Positions 37,229 to 43,884 of a stretch of DNA of 64,000 nucleotides are shown in pieces; position 1 is the stretch's first letter, and every line of letters starts with the position of its first letter. The stretch covers positions 156,001 through 220,000 of the forward strand of contig JACVVK020000054.1 in NCBI GenBank assembly GCA_018292915.2. Direction: 5' to 3'. The notes beneath the pieces are model-generated. The model ran no database searches. It was not told the DNA's origin and saw only the letters and a list, made by a program, of their open reading frames with translations. The position numbers and the translations under genes are program-made. The stretch comes from Batillaria attramentaria (lineage: Eukaryota; Mollusca; Gastropoda; Batillariidae).

Positions 37229-38273
37229 ACCTTCCTTTCACTGGCTCCCTGGTTGGTGGTAAAAGGTTTTCGTCTGCGCAGCATCTGCATGCCCCCCGCC
37301 GCTTTTCACTTTGTTTCGGCAACATCCTTCCTTTCACTGGCTCTGGAGTCTGCCTTTCCGGCCATTCAGAGGGTCAGTTTTCCGGCTTTTTGTCACTCAG
37401 AAAGTGGCACCCCTGTAAATGTAATCGGACATAACCAAGAATAACGTTTTGGCAATAGGTCTGCGTACTGGTTGAGTGAATTCTGTACCATGTTTTTTGT
37501 GTGTTGCAGGTTCCTCTGATGGAGAAGGCTGGTCGCCGTCCCCTGCTGCTGTGGCCCATGTGTGTCATGACGATATCGTTCATTTTCATGACGATCTTCC
37601 TGAACCTGATGAACCGTCACCCCTCCCTGGAGGTAAGTCTGACACACTGTGTTTGAATGTTTTGAACACTTGTTCTGTAATTGACACAACTGCAAATGGT
37701 GTATATGTATCAATATATCAAACTATATATCAGTTATTGTTTGCACATCTTGGACCAGGCAGTCACTAAGGCTCAGTTGGTATAGTTGCGCATTAGAGGG
37801 TGCAAATGTATACCAGTCAATTCCGTCAATGTTTCTTATAAAGTCGCAGAACGAAGTCAGCGGCCATTTGACTTCACCTCGCCAGACCCCGGAGTACATT
37901 TGCACCCCCTCCCGCGTTGCGGCGATACAGTCGCCCCCATTAGTGGAAGACTGGAGTTTATTTGCCCCACCTGCGCATGACTGGTATACATTTGCACCCA
38001 TTAACTGGCGAACTATACCAACTGAGCGTCATTCAGTGAGACACACTTGAGAACACACAACTTTTTGTTTACCTAGGGGACTGGGATCCACATGCATGAC
38101 TAGGCTGCCTGTGTATGCATACACACACTCACAAACATTCGTGGCTTACCAAGGTCAGTATCAAACATGTAACTGTTGTTCTGGTATTGTTGCAGGAACA
38201 TCGCTCCAACTTTGCCATTGTCTGCATCATTATGGTCCATACCTACATCATTGGCTTTGCCCTTGGACTTGGT

Positions 38274-38322
<49 letters not shown>

Positions 38323-39268
38323 GGAGTATATTGTAATCTAACATAGATCGTAGGTCGTATTAATGCTACTTGTTCCTCCTTGGTGTAATGGCAAAACACT
38401 AGGTACATTGTACTTGGTACAATGATGTCTTTTGTAGGAATAAAGGCCATTATGTCAATGTCTTTCATCTTGAAATCTCCCCTTTTCTCCTGAAATGACA
38501 TCATGGACTTAATGTCATTTGCCATTACATGGCAGTATTGTCTTCATTTGCCCTTACTGATGCCCTTACTGATATAAATTCATACTTTTCTGTTGTTATT
38601 TAACATTAGAAGTCATATTTAACAGTTATTGCATTTTTTTTTTTTTTTAAATACAGGACCAATCCCATTCATTGTGGTGGGTGAGATTTTCCGTCAGGAG
38701 CCGCGTGCAGCCGCCATGAGTCTTTCCTTGGCGTTCAACTGGATCTGTAACTTCATCCTCATGCTGGTCTTCCCATTCATGAAAGTAAGCCTTTTATTGT
38801 TTATTTCAGGGAATGCAGAAGAAGAAACTGACTTATTATTAATTTATTTGTTATTTATTGTAAACGCCTTTGGAAGTTCCATCAGGGGATGTACTTGTAC
38901 TGTCCTTGCTGTAACTCACTTCTCATGGATTCCTGTTAGATCATCTCCAGTAGAGTAGGGTTGTTCATGATGAACTTTATTTGGACATTATCAATATGTG
39001 TTTGGTTTATGTTTCTGTTGTTTGTTACGGTGATTTTTAAGTTTTTCTTTTATTTCTTTCCCAGGATGGACTGGAGGAGTATACTTACATCGTCTTCTCA
39101 GTGATTCTGGCTGCCGCAATCGTCTTCATCTTCTTCTTTGTGCCAGAAACCAAGAACAAGACATTTGATGAAATTGCCAACTCCATCGCTTTCGGGCGGG
39201 CCAAAGGTGCTCAGAAATCGTATGCCTTTGGCGATGAAGGCGAGCCCATGAGTAATAGCAAAGTTTAA
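19576..39268 (+). CDS. SLC2A-like: facilitative glucose transporter (SLC2A/GLUT family), 12 coding exons, 555 aa
   Basis: A plasma-membrane uniporter of the major facilitator superfamily, expected to move glucose or related hexoses down their gradient. Twelve coding exons join in frame through GT-AG introns: 19576-19587, 32883-32987, 33722-34038, 34393-34517, 34918-35058, 35189-35326, 35478-35665, 36260-36370, 37510-37632, 38196-38271, 38657-38784 and 39065-39268. The product has 12 predicted membrane helices and the family signatures DYFGRKKG (142-149), PESPRFL, QQWSGINA (335-342), EKAGRRP and PETKNKTFDEI. Length fits class I GLUTs (about 500 aa), with a long first extracellular loop carrying three N-glycosylation sequons (N46, N73, N92). 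Where human GLUT1 has QLS in helix 7 this protein has QVT (332-334), and the GLUT1 W388 position is F450. The exact paralogue is undecided. Confidence 0.95.
20026..20077. repeat. (AC)n microsatellite
   Basis: About 25 AC units in GLUT intron 1. Confidence 0.95.
21024..21269. repeat. 61-bp tandem repeat, 4 copies
   Basis: Units begin GGGAACGCATAGTCAAGAG at 21024, 21085, 21146 and 21207 and contain GGAAATGACCAAATCAAG. The copies are nearly identical, so the expansion is recent. It lies in GLUT intron 1. Confidence 0.93.
24683..24729. repeat. (GT)n microsatellite
   Basis: About 23 GT units in GLUT intron 1. Confidence 0.95.
25337..25371. repeat. (TTGA)n microsatellite
   Basis: About 8 TTGA units in GLUT intron 1. 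Confidence 0.92.
25948..26017. repeat. (GT)n microsatellite followed by a G run
   Basis: A GT tract with one GTGCC interruption, then about 13 G. It accounts for a spurious 171-codon frame. Confidence 0.94.
26630..26720 (+). mobile_element. possible 3' end of a non-LTR retrotransposon
   Basis: The segment ends GACACAATAAAGTCGTTTGA followed by ATTTGAATT. This resembles the AATAAAG plus short-repeat tails of Jockey/CR1/RTE-type LINEs. No reverse transcriptase is present, so this would be a 5'-truncated remnant. Confidence 0.3.
26896..27120 (+). repeat. Ginger1 left terminal inverted repeat
   Basis: About 225 bp, matching the right end apart from a few substitutions and a 7-bp difference near TGTAGAGCTATGTCAG. 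It contains about seven copies of a GGTCCCCC-type motif (near 26911, 26928, 26971, 27006, 27025, 27048 and 27064), likely transposase binding sites. Confidence 0.93.
27155..27378. repeat. CT/CA microsatellite cluster inside Ginger1
   Basis: CT units, a C-rich spacer, short CA runs with GCACGCACGC, then a CA tract of about 70 bp. It separates the left terminal repeat from the transposase promoter region. Confidence 0.94.
27466..27651. repeat. perfect 73-bp inverted repeat with 40-bp loop
   Basis: Arms 27466-27538 and 27579-27651 are exact reverse complements; the left arm begins CAAATCTAAACTTTTAAAAG. The loop holds a T-run plus GTGGGATGAGAAAACGGTC and GCCAC, and that stretch recurs directly at about 27652-27698. 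It probably arose by a template-switch duplication. Confidence 0.95.
27693..27774 (+). repeat. 41-bp tandem duplication with CACGTG core
   Basis: Two identical 41-bp units start at 27693 and 27734 with CGCCACGCTTCTTGACACG. Each contains GTCACGTGAC flanked by TTGACACG and CGTGTCAA, a near-palindrome. It lies 70 bp upstream of the transposase ATG, where promoter elements would be expected. Confidence 0.9.
27842..28108 (+). CDS. Ginger1 transposase exon 1
   Basis: Encodes 89 residues with the two histidines of the zinc finger (EFHDNYVSGGHLG) and ends in YKK at the donor GTGAGC. Confidence 0.88.
27842..29438 (+). CDS. Ginger1 transposase (Gypsy-integrase-like), two exons, first reading frame
   Basis: Catalyses transposon excision and integration. 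Exons 27842-28108 and 28467-29438 join in phase 0 (donor GTGAGC, acceptor CTCTAG). The start at 27842 (MDDTLYDNVL) is preferred to an upstream in-frame ATG at 27764 that falls in the tandem duplication. Domains: HHCC zinc finger (H72, H80, C110, C113), catalytic core with D143 (GMDIIGPL), D202 (ITDQGREF) and E238 (NGQRERDNR) in DD35E spacing, and the GPY motif at 375-377. All key residues are present. The frame ends after 412 residues; the natural continuation lies in the next frame (29383-30297) past an A5 run at 29388-29392. Human GIN1 is a domesticated relative of this family. Confidence 0.9.
28109..28466 (+). other. transposase intron
   Basis: A 358-bp GT-AG intron. It holds a hairpin at 28200-28247 (arms CATCGGATATA and TATATCCGATG), further CGGTATATAACG-type repeats to about 28310, a CT tract at 28339-28366 and a CA tract at about 28377-28399. 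Confidence 0.85.
28467..29438 (+). CDS. Ginger1 transposase exon 2, zero frame
   Basis: Starts VLERYFWHGM, the conserved continuation of the integrase zinc-binding domain, and carries the whole catalytic core and GPY motif. It stops at 29436-29438 after the frame change. Confidence 0.9.
   Translation, partial: VLERYFWHGMKQEVEDYCRSCCVCQNMNACRKKPAAPLHPIPVPKKKWSLVGMDIIGPLQVTDRGNQYIVALTDHFTKFPVAKAIPCKSSEEVARFMYETICIFGAFDSLITDQGREFINFALDILTDRFNINHRISSAYHPETNGQRERDNRTLKDTLVKITDNDDWDELLPAALFAYRTSVHKSTQFSPFLALYGEQAKLPFDVTGDANEQDLNEEIMDTMKGIHEEVKNKIGENISRAQKKQKEYYDSRRAYDHGFRIGDKVLIINAARVHRMGGKMAPRFVGPYEVISVLPKGRLQLKNTKSGKNTEESLQYQQRQIVP
29383..30297 (+). CDS. Ginger1 C-terminal part: Pro-rich repeats and OTU cysteine protease
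   Basis: An open frame shifted by one base against the integrase frame and overlapping its end, probably the 3' portion of the same gene. It opens with GKILKNLYNISNVKLF, the expected tail of a GPY-type integrase. Next come 13 eight-residue repeats (ADPSHAPQ or ADPSYHPQ), then an OTU domain with GDGNCFFRS (catalytic Asp and Cys; the Cys codon is 29929-29931), an ATEVEIFAAATLL helix and LGHHFAPV (catalytic His). OTU proteases cleave ubiquitin conjugates; its role in transposition is unknown. A polyadenylation signal AATAAA lies at 30806-30811. Production of a fused protein would need +1 frameshifting, or the break is a mutation or sequence error. Confidence 0.85.
   Translation: MGKILKNLYNISNVKLFHDRTQDNADPSHAPQADPSYHPQADPSHAPQADPSYHPQADPSHAPQADPSYHPQADPSHTPQADPSHAPQADPSYHPQADPSYHPQADPSHAPQADPSYHPQADPSCQPPLRMKFHPVDGAWQKDRASSLNFPRLFRRHPSRESVEVDITATPLDSVSVKGDGNCFFRSVSFVVLGTESKYKEFRNIICDWIEKNDKRFYGTSARENYVATSNMRNDRTWATEVEIFAAATLLDTPVYVFTREAPGRQPRWLKYGPVWQSAPLKTDRAIYIMNLGHHFAPVFCVTP
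29455..29766 (+). repeat. 24-bp coding minisatellite, 13 copies
   Basis: Units of the type GCTGACCCCTCCCATGCTCC, alternating CCCATGCTCCACAG and CCTATCATCCACAG variants. Because 24 is a multiple of three and the units lack stops, the block is open in several frames on both strands. This explains the long alternative frames at 29377-29853. Confidence 0.95.
30298..31157 (+). other. Ginger1 3' non-coding part
   Basis: AT-rich sequence with AATAAA at 30806-30811, a GA/G-rich tract at 30853-30910 and A-rich DNA before the right terminal repeat. No further gene seen. Confidence 0.7.
31158..31390 (-). repeat. Ginger1 right terminal inverted repeat
   Basis: Reverse complement of the left terminal repeat over about 225 bp, ending at 31390 and followed by the CCGG target duplication at 31391-31394. 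Confidence 0.93.
32393..32696. mobile_element. decayed hAT-like MITE, same family as 15339-15630
   Basis: It shares TTTAGCCCTGGGTTATAG, ACTAAACTAGCTCTTGGG, TTAAATTTTCTGTTG and the end TTAACCTCGAATTTTACAT with the reverse complement of the other copy. The left terminus has eroded. An internal GT/CTGT microsatellite (32499-32563) has expanded. Confidence 0.65.
32499..32563. repeat. (GT)n(CTGT)n microsatellite
   Basis: GT units run into about 9 CTGT units, inside the MITE copy. Confidence 0.93.
32883..32987 (+). CDS. SLC2A-like: GLUT coding exon 2
   Basis: 35 codons forming membrane helix 1 (VLLFAVFVAVIGNSFLYGYN, then IGVVNTPAP). Acceptor CTGCAG, donor GTGAGT, phase 0 at both ends. Confidence 0.95.
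33081..33486 (-). mobile_element. tRNA-derived SINE (family B), full copy with 14-bp TSD
   Basis: On the minus strand it begins GGGGCGGTCGGTGGTCTAGT with an A box and a perfect B box GGTTCGAGTCC. It continues through a body of about 300 bp and ends in (ATT)n at 33081-33103. Direct repeats ATGTATCAGCAGTA at 33066-33079 and 33487-33500 mark the insertion, in GLUT intron 2. Related copies lie at 48324 and 53990. Confidence 0.92.
33722..34038 (+). CDS. SLC2A-like: GLUT coding exon 3
   Basis: Encodes the extended first extracellular loop (about 75 residues, sequons NKT, NGS and NDS), helix 2 and the start of the DYFGR motif. The arginine codon is split across the junction (AG|A). Donor GTGAGT. 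Confidence 0.95.
34393..34517 (+). CDS. SLC2A-like: GLUT coding exon 4
   Basis: Encodes KKGMIIITFIMF (helix 3) to SRVFVGMHSG (helix 4). Acceptor TTTACAG, donor GTTAGT, ends in phase 1. Confidence 0.94.
34918..35058 (+). CDS. SLC2A-like: GLUT coding exon 5
   Basis: Encodes PLYLAEISPKKIRGAIGTCH and helix 5. The donor GTGAGT merges directly into a (GT)n microsatellite. Confidence 0.95.
   Translation, partial: VSIYHCVPCTWLRSRPKRYVVQSAPATSSQSLLAFSSPRFWACENC
35061..35129 (+). repeat. (GT)n microsatellite abutting the exon 5 splice donor
   Basis: About 34 GT units beginning two bases into the donor GTGAGTGTGTG. Confidence 0.95.
35189..35326 (+). CDS. SLC2A-like: GLUT coding exon 6
   Basis: Encodes helix 6 and the PESPRFLLIKQGKEEEARK signature that opens the large cytoplasmic loop. 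Donor GTTTGT, ends in phase 1. Confidence 0.94.
35478..35665 (+). CDS. SLC2A-like: GLUT coding exon 7
   Basis: Encodes VMVRLRGTHNVEEEMEEMR of the cytoplasmic loop and helix 7 with QVTQQWSGINA. Acceptor GTTACAG, donor GTAAGT. Confidence 0.95.
36260..36370 (+). CDS. SLC2A-like: GLUT coding exon 8
   Basis: 37 codons, VMSYSTFIFAQAKVPEEFIG to helix 8 (LCTVIA). Acceptor GTTGCAG, donor GTAAGC. Confidence 0.95.
36371..36560. repeat. degenerate ATAATTCCAATTATA-type repeat
   Basis: Imperfect, mutually complementary phrases such as TTATAATTCCAATTCCAG recur through this intron start. An old short-unit repeat; no coding content. Confidence 0.5.
36823..37414. mobile_element. hAT-like non-autonomous element, 592 bp
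   Basis: Terminal inverted repeats CAGGGCTGCCACT (left) and CAGGGGTGCCACT (right, minus strand) are flanked by TAAATG at 36817-36822 and 37415-37420. The interior has repeated GGCTTTTT and GAACCGGCTGTGAAGAGCTT phrases, a second internal start at about 37003 and an 80-nt C run. No transposase. It lies in the GLUT intron between exons 8 and 9. Confidence 0.8.
37149..37228. repeat. C80 homopolymer
   Basis: Eighty uninterrupted C, giving spurious proline or glycine frames. Real length is doubtful for any sequencing technology. Confidence 0.8.
37510..37632 (+). CDS. SLC2A-like: GLUT coding exon 9
   Basis: 41 codons: VPLMEKAGRRPLLL, the conserved loop after helix 8, then helix 9 to NRHPSLE. Acceptor GTTGCAG, donor GTAAGT. 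Confidence 0.95.
37771..38027. mobile_element. foldback/MITE-like element, 257 bp
   Basis: The ends are inverted: left GCTCAGTTGGTATAGTT, right complement starting GCTCAGTTGGTATAGTT, continuing with a shared GGTGCAAATGTATACCAGTC. Its interior is unrelated to the other elements and no clear target duplication is visible. The terminal phrase also resembles a tRNA D-arm, so a SINE-derived inverted dimer is an alternative. Confidence 0.65.
38196..38271 (+). CDS. SLC2A-like: GLUT coding exon 10
   Basis: Encodes EHRSNFAIVCIIMVHTYIIG, helix 10. The donor GTCAGT runs straight into a (GT)n tract ending at 38315. Confidence 0.94.
38276..38315 (+). repeat. (GT)n microsatellite abutting the exon 10 splice donor
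   Basis: About 19 GT units following the donor GTCAGTGTGTG. Confidence 0.95.
38657..38784 (+). CDS. SLC2A-like: GLUT coding exon 11
   Basis: Encodes GPIPFIVVGEIFRQEPRAA and helix 11. F450 stands where GLUT1 has W388. Acceptor ATACAG, donor GTAAGC. Confidence 0.95.
39065..39268 (+). CDS. SLC2A-like: GLUT coding exon 12 and stop
   Basis: Encodes helix 12, the PETKNKTFDEIA signature and a short cytoplasmic tail ending MSNSKV, stop TAA at 39266-39268. Confidence 0.95.
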   Translation, partial: DGLEEYTYIVFSVILAAAIVFIFFFVPETKNKTFDEIANSIAFGRAKGAQKSYAFGDEGEPMSNSKV

Positions 39269-39402
39269 TGAGACGCTACTTGTACTAACAAGCTTAGGAA
39301 AGGCATTATTAGGAACATTGATTTCCGCAGTGGCATTAGAATCATCAGAGCAGTGAGTTTGGAAAAAGCAGCAGGGCATTTTGGAAGGTTGCGTACTATA
39401 TG

Positions 39403-39545
39403 ATCAGGTGCCTCAGATGGCTGCATGACCATTGATCTCTCAGTCAGAGGGTCATGGGTTTGATCCCAGCAGGGCAAACTTTGTGCAGGCCTTTTGCCAG
39501 TGTCCCTGTCTTTGAAATCAATATCGTAATGGACAGAAGACTGTA
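39403..39545 (+). mobile_element. diverged tRNA-derived SINE (family A-like)
   Basis: A tRNA-like head with the B-box-like GGGTTTGATCCC is followed by TTTGTGCAGGCCTTTTGCCA and GTCCCTGTCTTTGAAATCA, parallel in layout to family A but strongly diverged. It sits about 135 bp after the GLUT stop codon. Confidence 0.6.
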
Positions 39546-40438
39546 ATCTATTTATCAACCATTTCTTGAGCCATATGCCATGGTGAGGCTAACTGCAAAG
39601 TCACATTTTTGTTTTAGAAGAAACTCTGAGACCTGGTCCACTTTGGATACTGGACATTGTTCACTTCCTGCTCCAGGGAAAACAGAGCAGGTCTATTTAC
39701 ATAGTGGGAGCAGGAAGCACTCATTGGAGTTAGGTCAGGGGAGGAATATCAGTGGGTTACTTAACATGTTTGGAAGAACATGTTGCATGACAACGTGACT
39801 AGTAGGAGAGATACAGTGTGTAATTTACTCCTCATGTTATTAGTGGAAATTGTATTGGGTAGGCAGTGCTCAGCGCTTGCAACTCCAGAGGCAGCAGCTA
39901 TAAAAACAGGTTGTGAGCACCTCAAATGCAAATGTAACTCCTAATGACCCAATCTGTAAGTAGAATACTACCCACAATAAGCCAGATCAGGCCACTGTGG
40001 TCTCCAAGGGAAACTATTGAAGTCAGTTCAGGTTGTGTAATCCCTCGCTGTCAGTACCTTAAACCCTCCAGGTGCGTCCCCTGTGAGAAGAACACGCACT
40101 GCACCTGCAGAATACTACCACATGTATACTGCAGCAATGTCTGTTGTTCACCAGCAGCAGGGTGTGTGATGCATCATGTCACCACTGCATGTCGCCTACT
40201 CTGACCGGTTGACTCCTAGTGAGCTGTTTGTGGTGTTATGGCTAGTAGCAAGTAAACTAAAAACACACTTTTCACACCAGGGGCTGTGTAAAACTTAGCT
40301 TATCTTCCCCTTTGGTATACTGCAAACTGTCACATGCAGCTAGCTCACAAAGACAAAGAAAAAAAAAGATTTGATTCACATTCTTGACAAATGTATGCGG
40401 AAGTAAAATGCCCTTTGCTGCTGCTCCTTACATTCTAA

Positions 40439-41017
40439 GGGCCGTTCTACACGTGGCAAGTTTGCCCGGCAAAAGCGGGTTTGCGGCCCCGGCAAGTCGA
40501 CAGCAAATGTACAAGCAAGCTGTACAGTCTTGCGGCCCACGGCTTGCCGCGGCAAGTTTCGGATAGAACGGCTTTCTATTTTCTCGGCTTGCGCCTGGCA
40601 AGTGCGCGCGAGGCACCCAGGGGGTCACGCGGCCAAATTAAACAAAATGGCGTCAAAGACCTCCGTATGCGCCAAGCGAATCTCGCTGCAAGATCCACTC
40701 TCTCGCCCAGATCCGCTGTTTCTTCCTGTTCTGCAGCAAAATAACTGCAGCTGCTGCAACAGCTAATTCCTCCTCCGAACTTTCATTCACATTTTCAGCT
40801 GAGTCTCACTCGGATTCACTCGCGACCATGGCCGGGCGAAATCGCGCGAGGCCCCTTCCAAATAATTATGGGGTTGAAAGGGTCACACGAAAGGTCAATC
40901 AGCCGACTTGTGGTGCGGAGGTTTCCGCGTGTAGAAGCAGCGGCGTTGCGGCAGACAAGCTTGCGGGGGGAAAGTCGAAGGGCGGCAATTTGCCGCTTGT
41001 CACGTGTAGAACGGCCT
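40439..41017. mobile_element. PIF/Harbinger-like MITE, 579 bp, TSD TAA
   Basis: Inverted ends GGGCCGTTCTACACGTGGCA (left) and AGGCCGTTCTACACGTGACA (right, minus strand) are flanked by TAA at 40436-40438 and 41018-41020. The 3-bp TAA duplication and GGGCCGTTC terminus fit PIF/Harbinger. The interior is GC-rich with repeated GGCAAG/CTTGCC phrases. No transposase. Confidence 0.75.
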
Positions 41018-43840
41018 TAAACTCAGACGAGGCAGATTCTGCCTGGATCCTGCCATGGATATTCTGTTCAATATGCCTGAATGTAGAACTCAGTTGTGGA
41101 GAGGGTGGTGTCATCAAGTGTTTGGTTCTGGATCTGAAACTATGGAAATGTTTTTATTTTTGAAGTGTGGATATGTTTTTCCTTATGTGTGTTATGACGT
41201 TTGCATAACGTACATTGGGTTTTTTTCAGTGTTACAATCATGAGCCTCTTCAGATTTGTGAAATGTCTGTCACTTTCCTTAGTTGAGCATTTTTACAGGT
41301 GATGATTTTGTTTAGTCAAAGGTAAGCTTTTGATCTTATTTATTAATCAAACAAAACAATAAAATGATTTTTATTGAATAATCTACCGGTACTTCCTTTA
41401 GACTTCACTGTTGTTACTAGCATTAGATGTTATTCATTGTGGTTTTTGAAACTGACTTTGTCATATTTTGCTGTTGGAATTTATGGTTTGGTTAGTTTGT
41501 CGTTTGGGACAGTTTTGTCAAGGTTATGTAATTGTGAATAGCTGTGGGTCCGTGCTGTAAGACAGTAGTTTTTACAATATGCCAGCTGCACCATGTGTGT
41601 GTTTATCATCAGTTTCCATTGATCTTAGATCATCTTTAGCACAGCTGTAAGACTGACTGACATCAAATCTTGAAATTATGAATGTTAGTTTTGTTAAAAG
41701 CTGCTGGGAAATATTGAATTTTACATGCATAAAAGAAAAGTTACACAGTGGTTCTGACTAAATGCTGGCATAATGTGGATATTGTCAGGTTTTACAAACC
41801 TGGCCTAACCTGAGTAGAGGTCAGTTAACTGTATGTTTGTATGTATATGCATTTGTTATAGGTGCCATTGTTTACACTGTAATCGAAAACCTAAGGAAGA
41901 AAAAAAGCAACCCCCCAAAAAAACAAAAACAAAAACAAAAAAAACCCAGCTTTTTAAAACTTTTTAGTTGTAGTACAGCAGCGTTCAGTGATTATACTTT
42001 AAAACAGCAAAAGTTTATGTTCATGACACATGACATTCAATTACATCATAACATGTAATATTAATCAGTCATCCTAGTCACTGGAGTCATCTAGCCTAAC
42101 ATCCAATTGTAATTAGATTTTTATGTAACTTATTGTATCCTACTGTGATTCTTAAAATGCTGAATGACAACACCTGTTATTAAGTTGGGGGCTACCATTC
42201 ACAATGACACGTACGCTTCTTGATTACAATTCCCAGTCGACACAGCAGATTAATAACCTTCGTGCATTTTTGGTCATGAACTAAATGAAAGGAGAGTAAA
42301 GTCAAACATCTATAAATCATAAACTTTTGCCAAAATTTTTACAAGGATTTGGTCATGGAAACCCAATATTTTAGCATGGATGATTTTGTTAACTGATCAC
42401 TGCAAGAGTAAATACATGTATGTATATATCAGTGTTGCGTGTTCTTGATATTGCGTTTTGTTGTAGTTTTTGTTTACAAATTATTTTATATGGTTTCTAT
42501 GGTTATCTGTTCAGCAAGTTAAAAACATAACCTCAGTTGTTCTACGTACACTGTGAACAAAATTTGACAAGACCATATTGAAATTCTGAGGCATTGACCA
42601 TACGCTATACCTGTAGTCAATGTAGAACTTTACTCTTCTCCTCTTGGCTTGACTCCAGTCAGTTAACTCGCACAGTTAGTGTTTTTCATCACTAAAGAAA
42701 AGACGCCATTTCTGAAGTTCTTCCTTACCACCGACTTGTGCAGCTTTGTATAGACAAATGACCAGGATAATATTACAGATAAATTATGTTTGTTTGTTTG
42801 TTGCATGCCATTGTTTATTGTTCAGCTATGTTACAGTTGAAGTGTGAGGTTTGTAGTTGTTGTGGATGTGTGGATTATCCATCTTTTTGGGTGGTCGACT
42901 TTCTTTTGTTGGTTGGCCATTTACATGGTTAGCTGAAGTCTTTTGTTCCCCACCATGGGAGACATTGGTTTTTATCTTGATGATGCTTTGCAACATTTAA
43001 CATTCTACGTCATTAAAGTCTGTTGTCGAGTCACCATTGTTTATAGTCATACTGTTGTAACAACTAATTCAGCCAGACAGTTGTGTGTTACATGTATCAA
43101 CATTTGTTCAGAATATACGTGTTGAAATAGTTGTGCATTTACTTATGTTAATATTTCTTCTTCTTTTTTCTTTTTTCCGGGCAGCATCATCCTCACATCT
43201 AAAATTAAATGTGCAAGTACCAAAAACTTGAATGTTCTTTTAAGGATGTAGAATAAATGTACAAGGAAAAGCTATATTGGAAAAAAAAATACTTGTTACT
43301 TTTCTCATTCCTTTTTTTTTTTTTAATCAGAAACAGTTTGGTAAAGCAGTTGTTTAGGACATCATGCTGTTCTAATGGAAGTTGGCGTTTGCAATCAGGT
43401 AAATGTTGAAAACAATCTTTTTCTTCATGATGTTTATATTTCAATTGCGACATTACCCATACGTACAGAAGAAGGAATTTGCAGCTGTACTTGATTGACT
43501 GAGAGACTGTCTCATCAATTTGCATTCCACAGATCACCACCCATGCCTTTCATCCTTTCTAGCTTCCTAGGACTCATTATCCATCAACAGGCTCATACCC
43601 GTTCATATACCGAGAGGATCTCGCAGGCTTTTTCGAGGTCCTATTGTACAGCAACTTGGGCTAGAGTCAGCAGAGTATAATTTGTATGTGACACAACTAC
43701 AAATCAAGAGATGGAAGATCCTGCCTGGACATGACGGTATGAATATCGGTTGTGTTATCAGGATTACCTTCAGCCACTGTAATCATCTAGCATGACATCT
43801 TTCAGTCAGCATGTACAAAAAAATAACTCGCAGACAGCAC

Positions 43841-43843
<3 letters not shown>

Positions 43844-43881
<38 letters not shown>
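43844..43881. repeat. (GT)n microsatellite
   Basis: About 19 GT units. Confidence 0.95.

Positions 43882-43884
<3 letters not shown>

Larger units (their letters stand above)
39269..41363 (+). other. probable GLUT 3' UTR region
   Basis: Non-coding DNA after the stop. A candidate polyadenylation signal AATAAA is at 41358-41363; a later one is at 46456-46461. It carries a SINE relative at 39403 and a MITE at 40439. The true transcript end is not determinable here. Confidence 0.4.

Noticed and set aside
36700..37290. A 196-codon frame with a glycine tract
   Set aside because: It is produced by the C80 run inside the hAT-like element.
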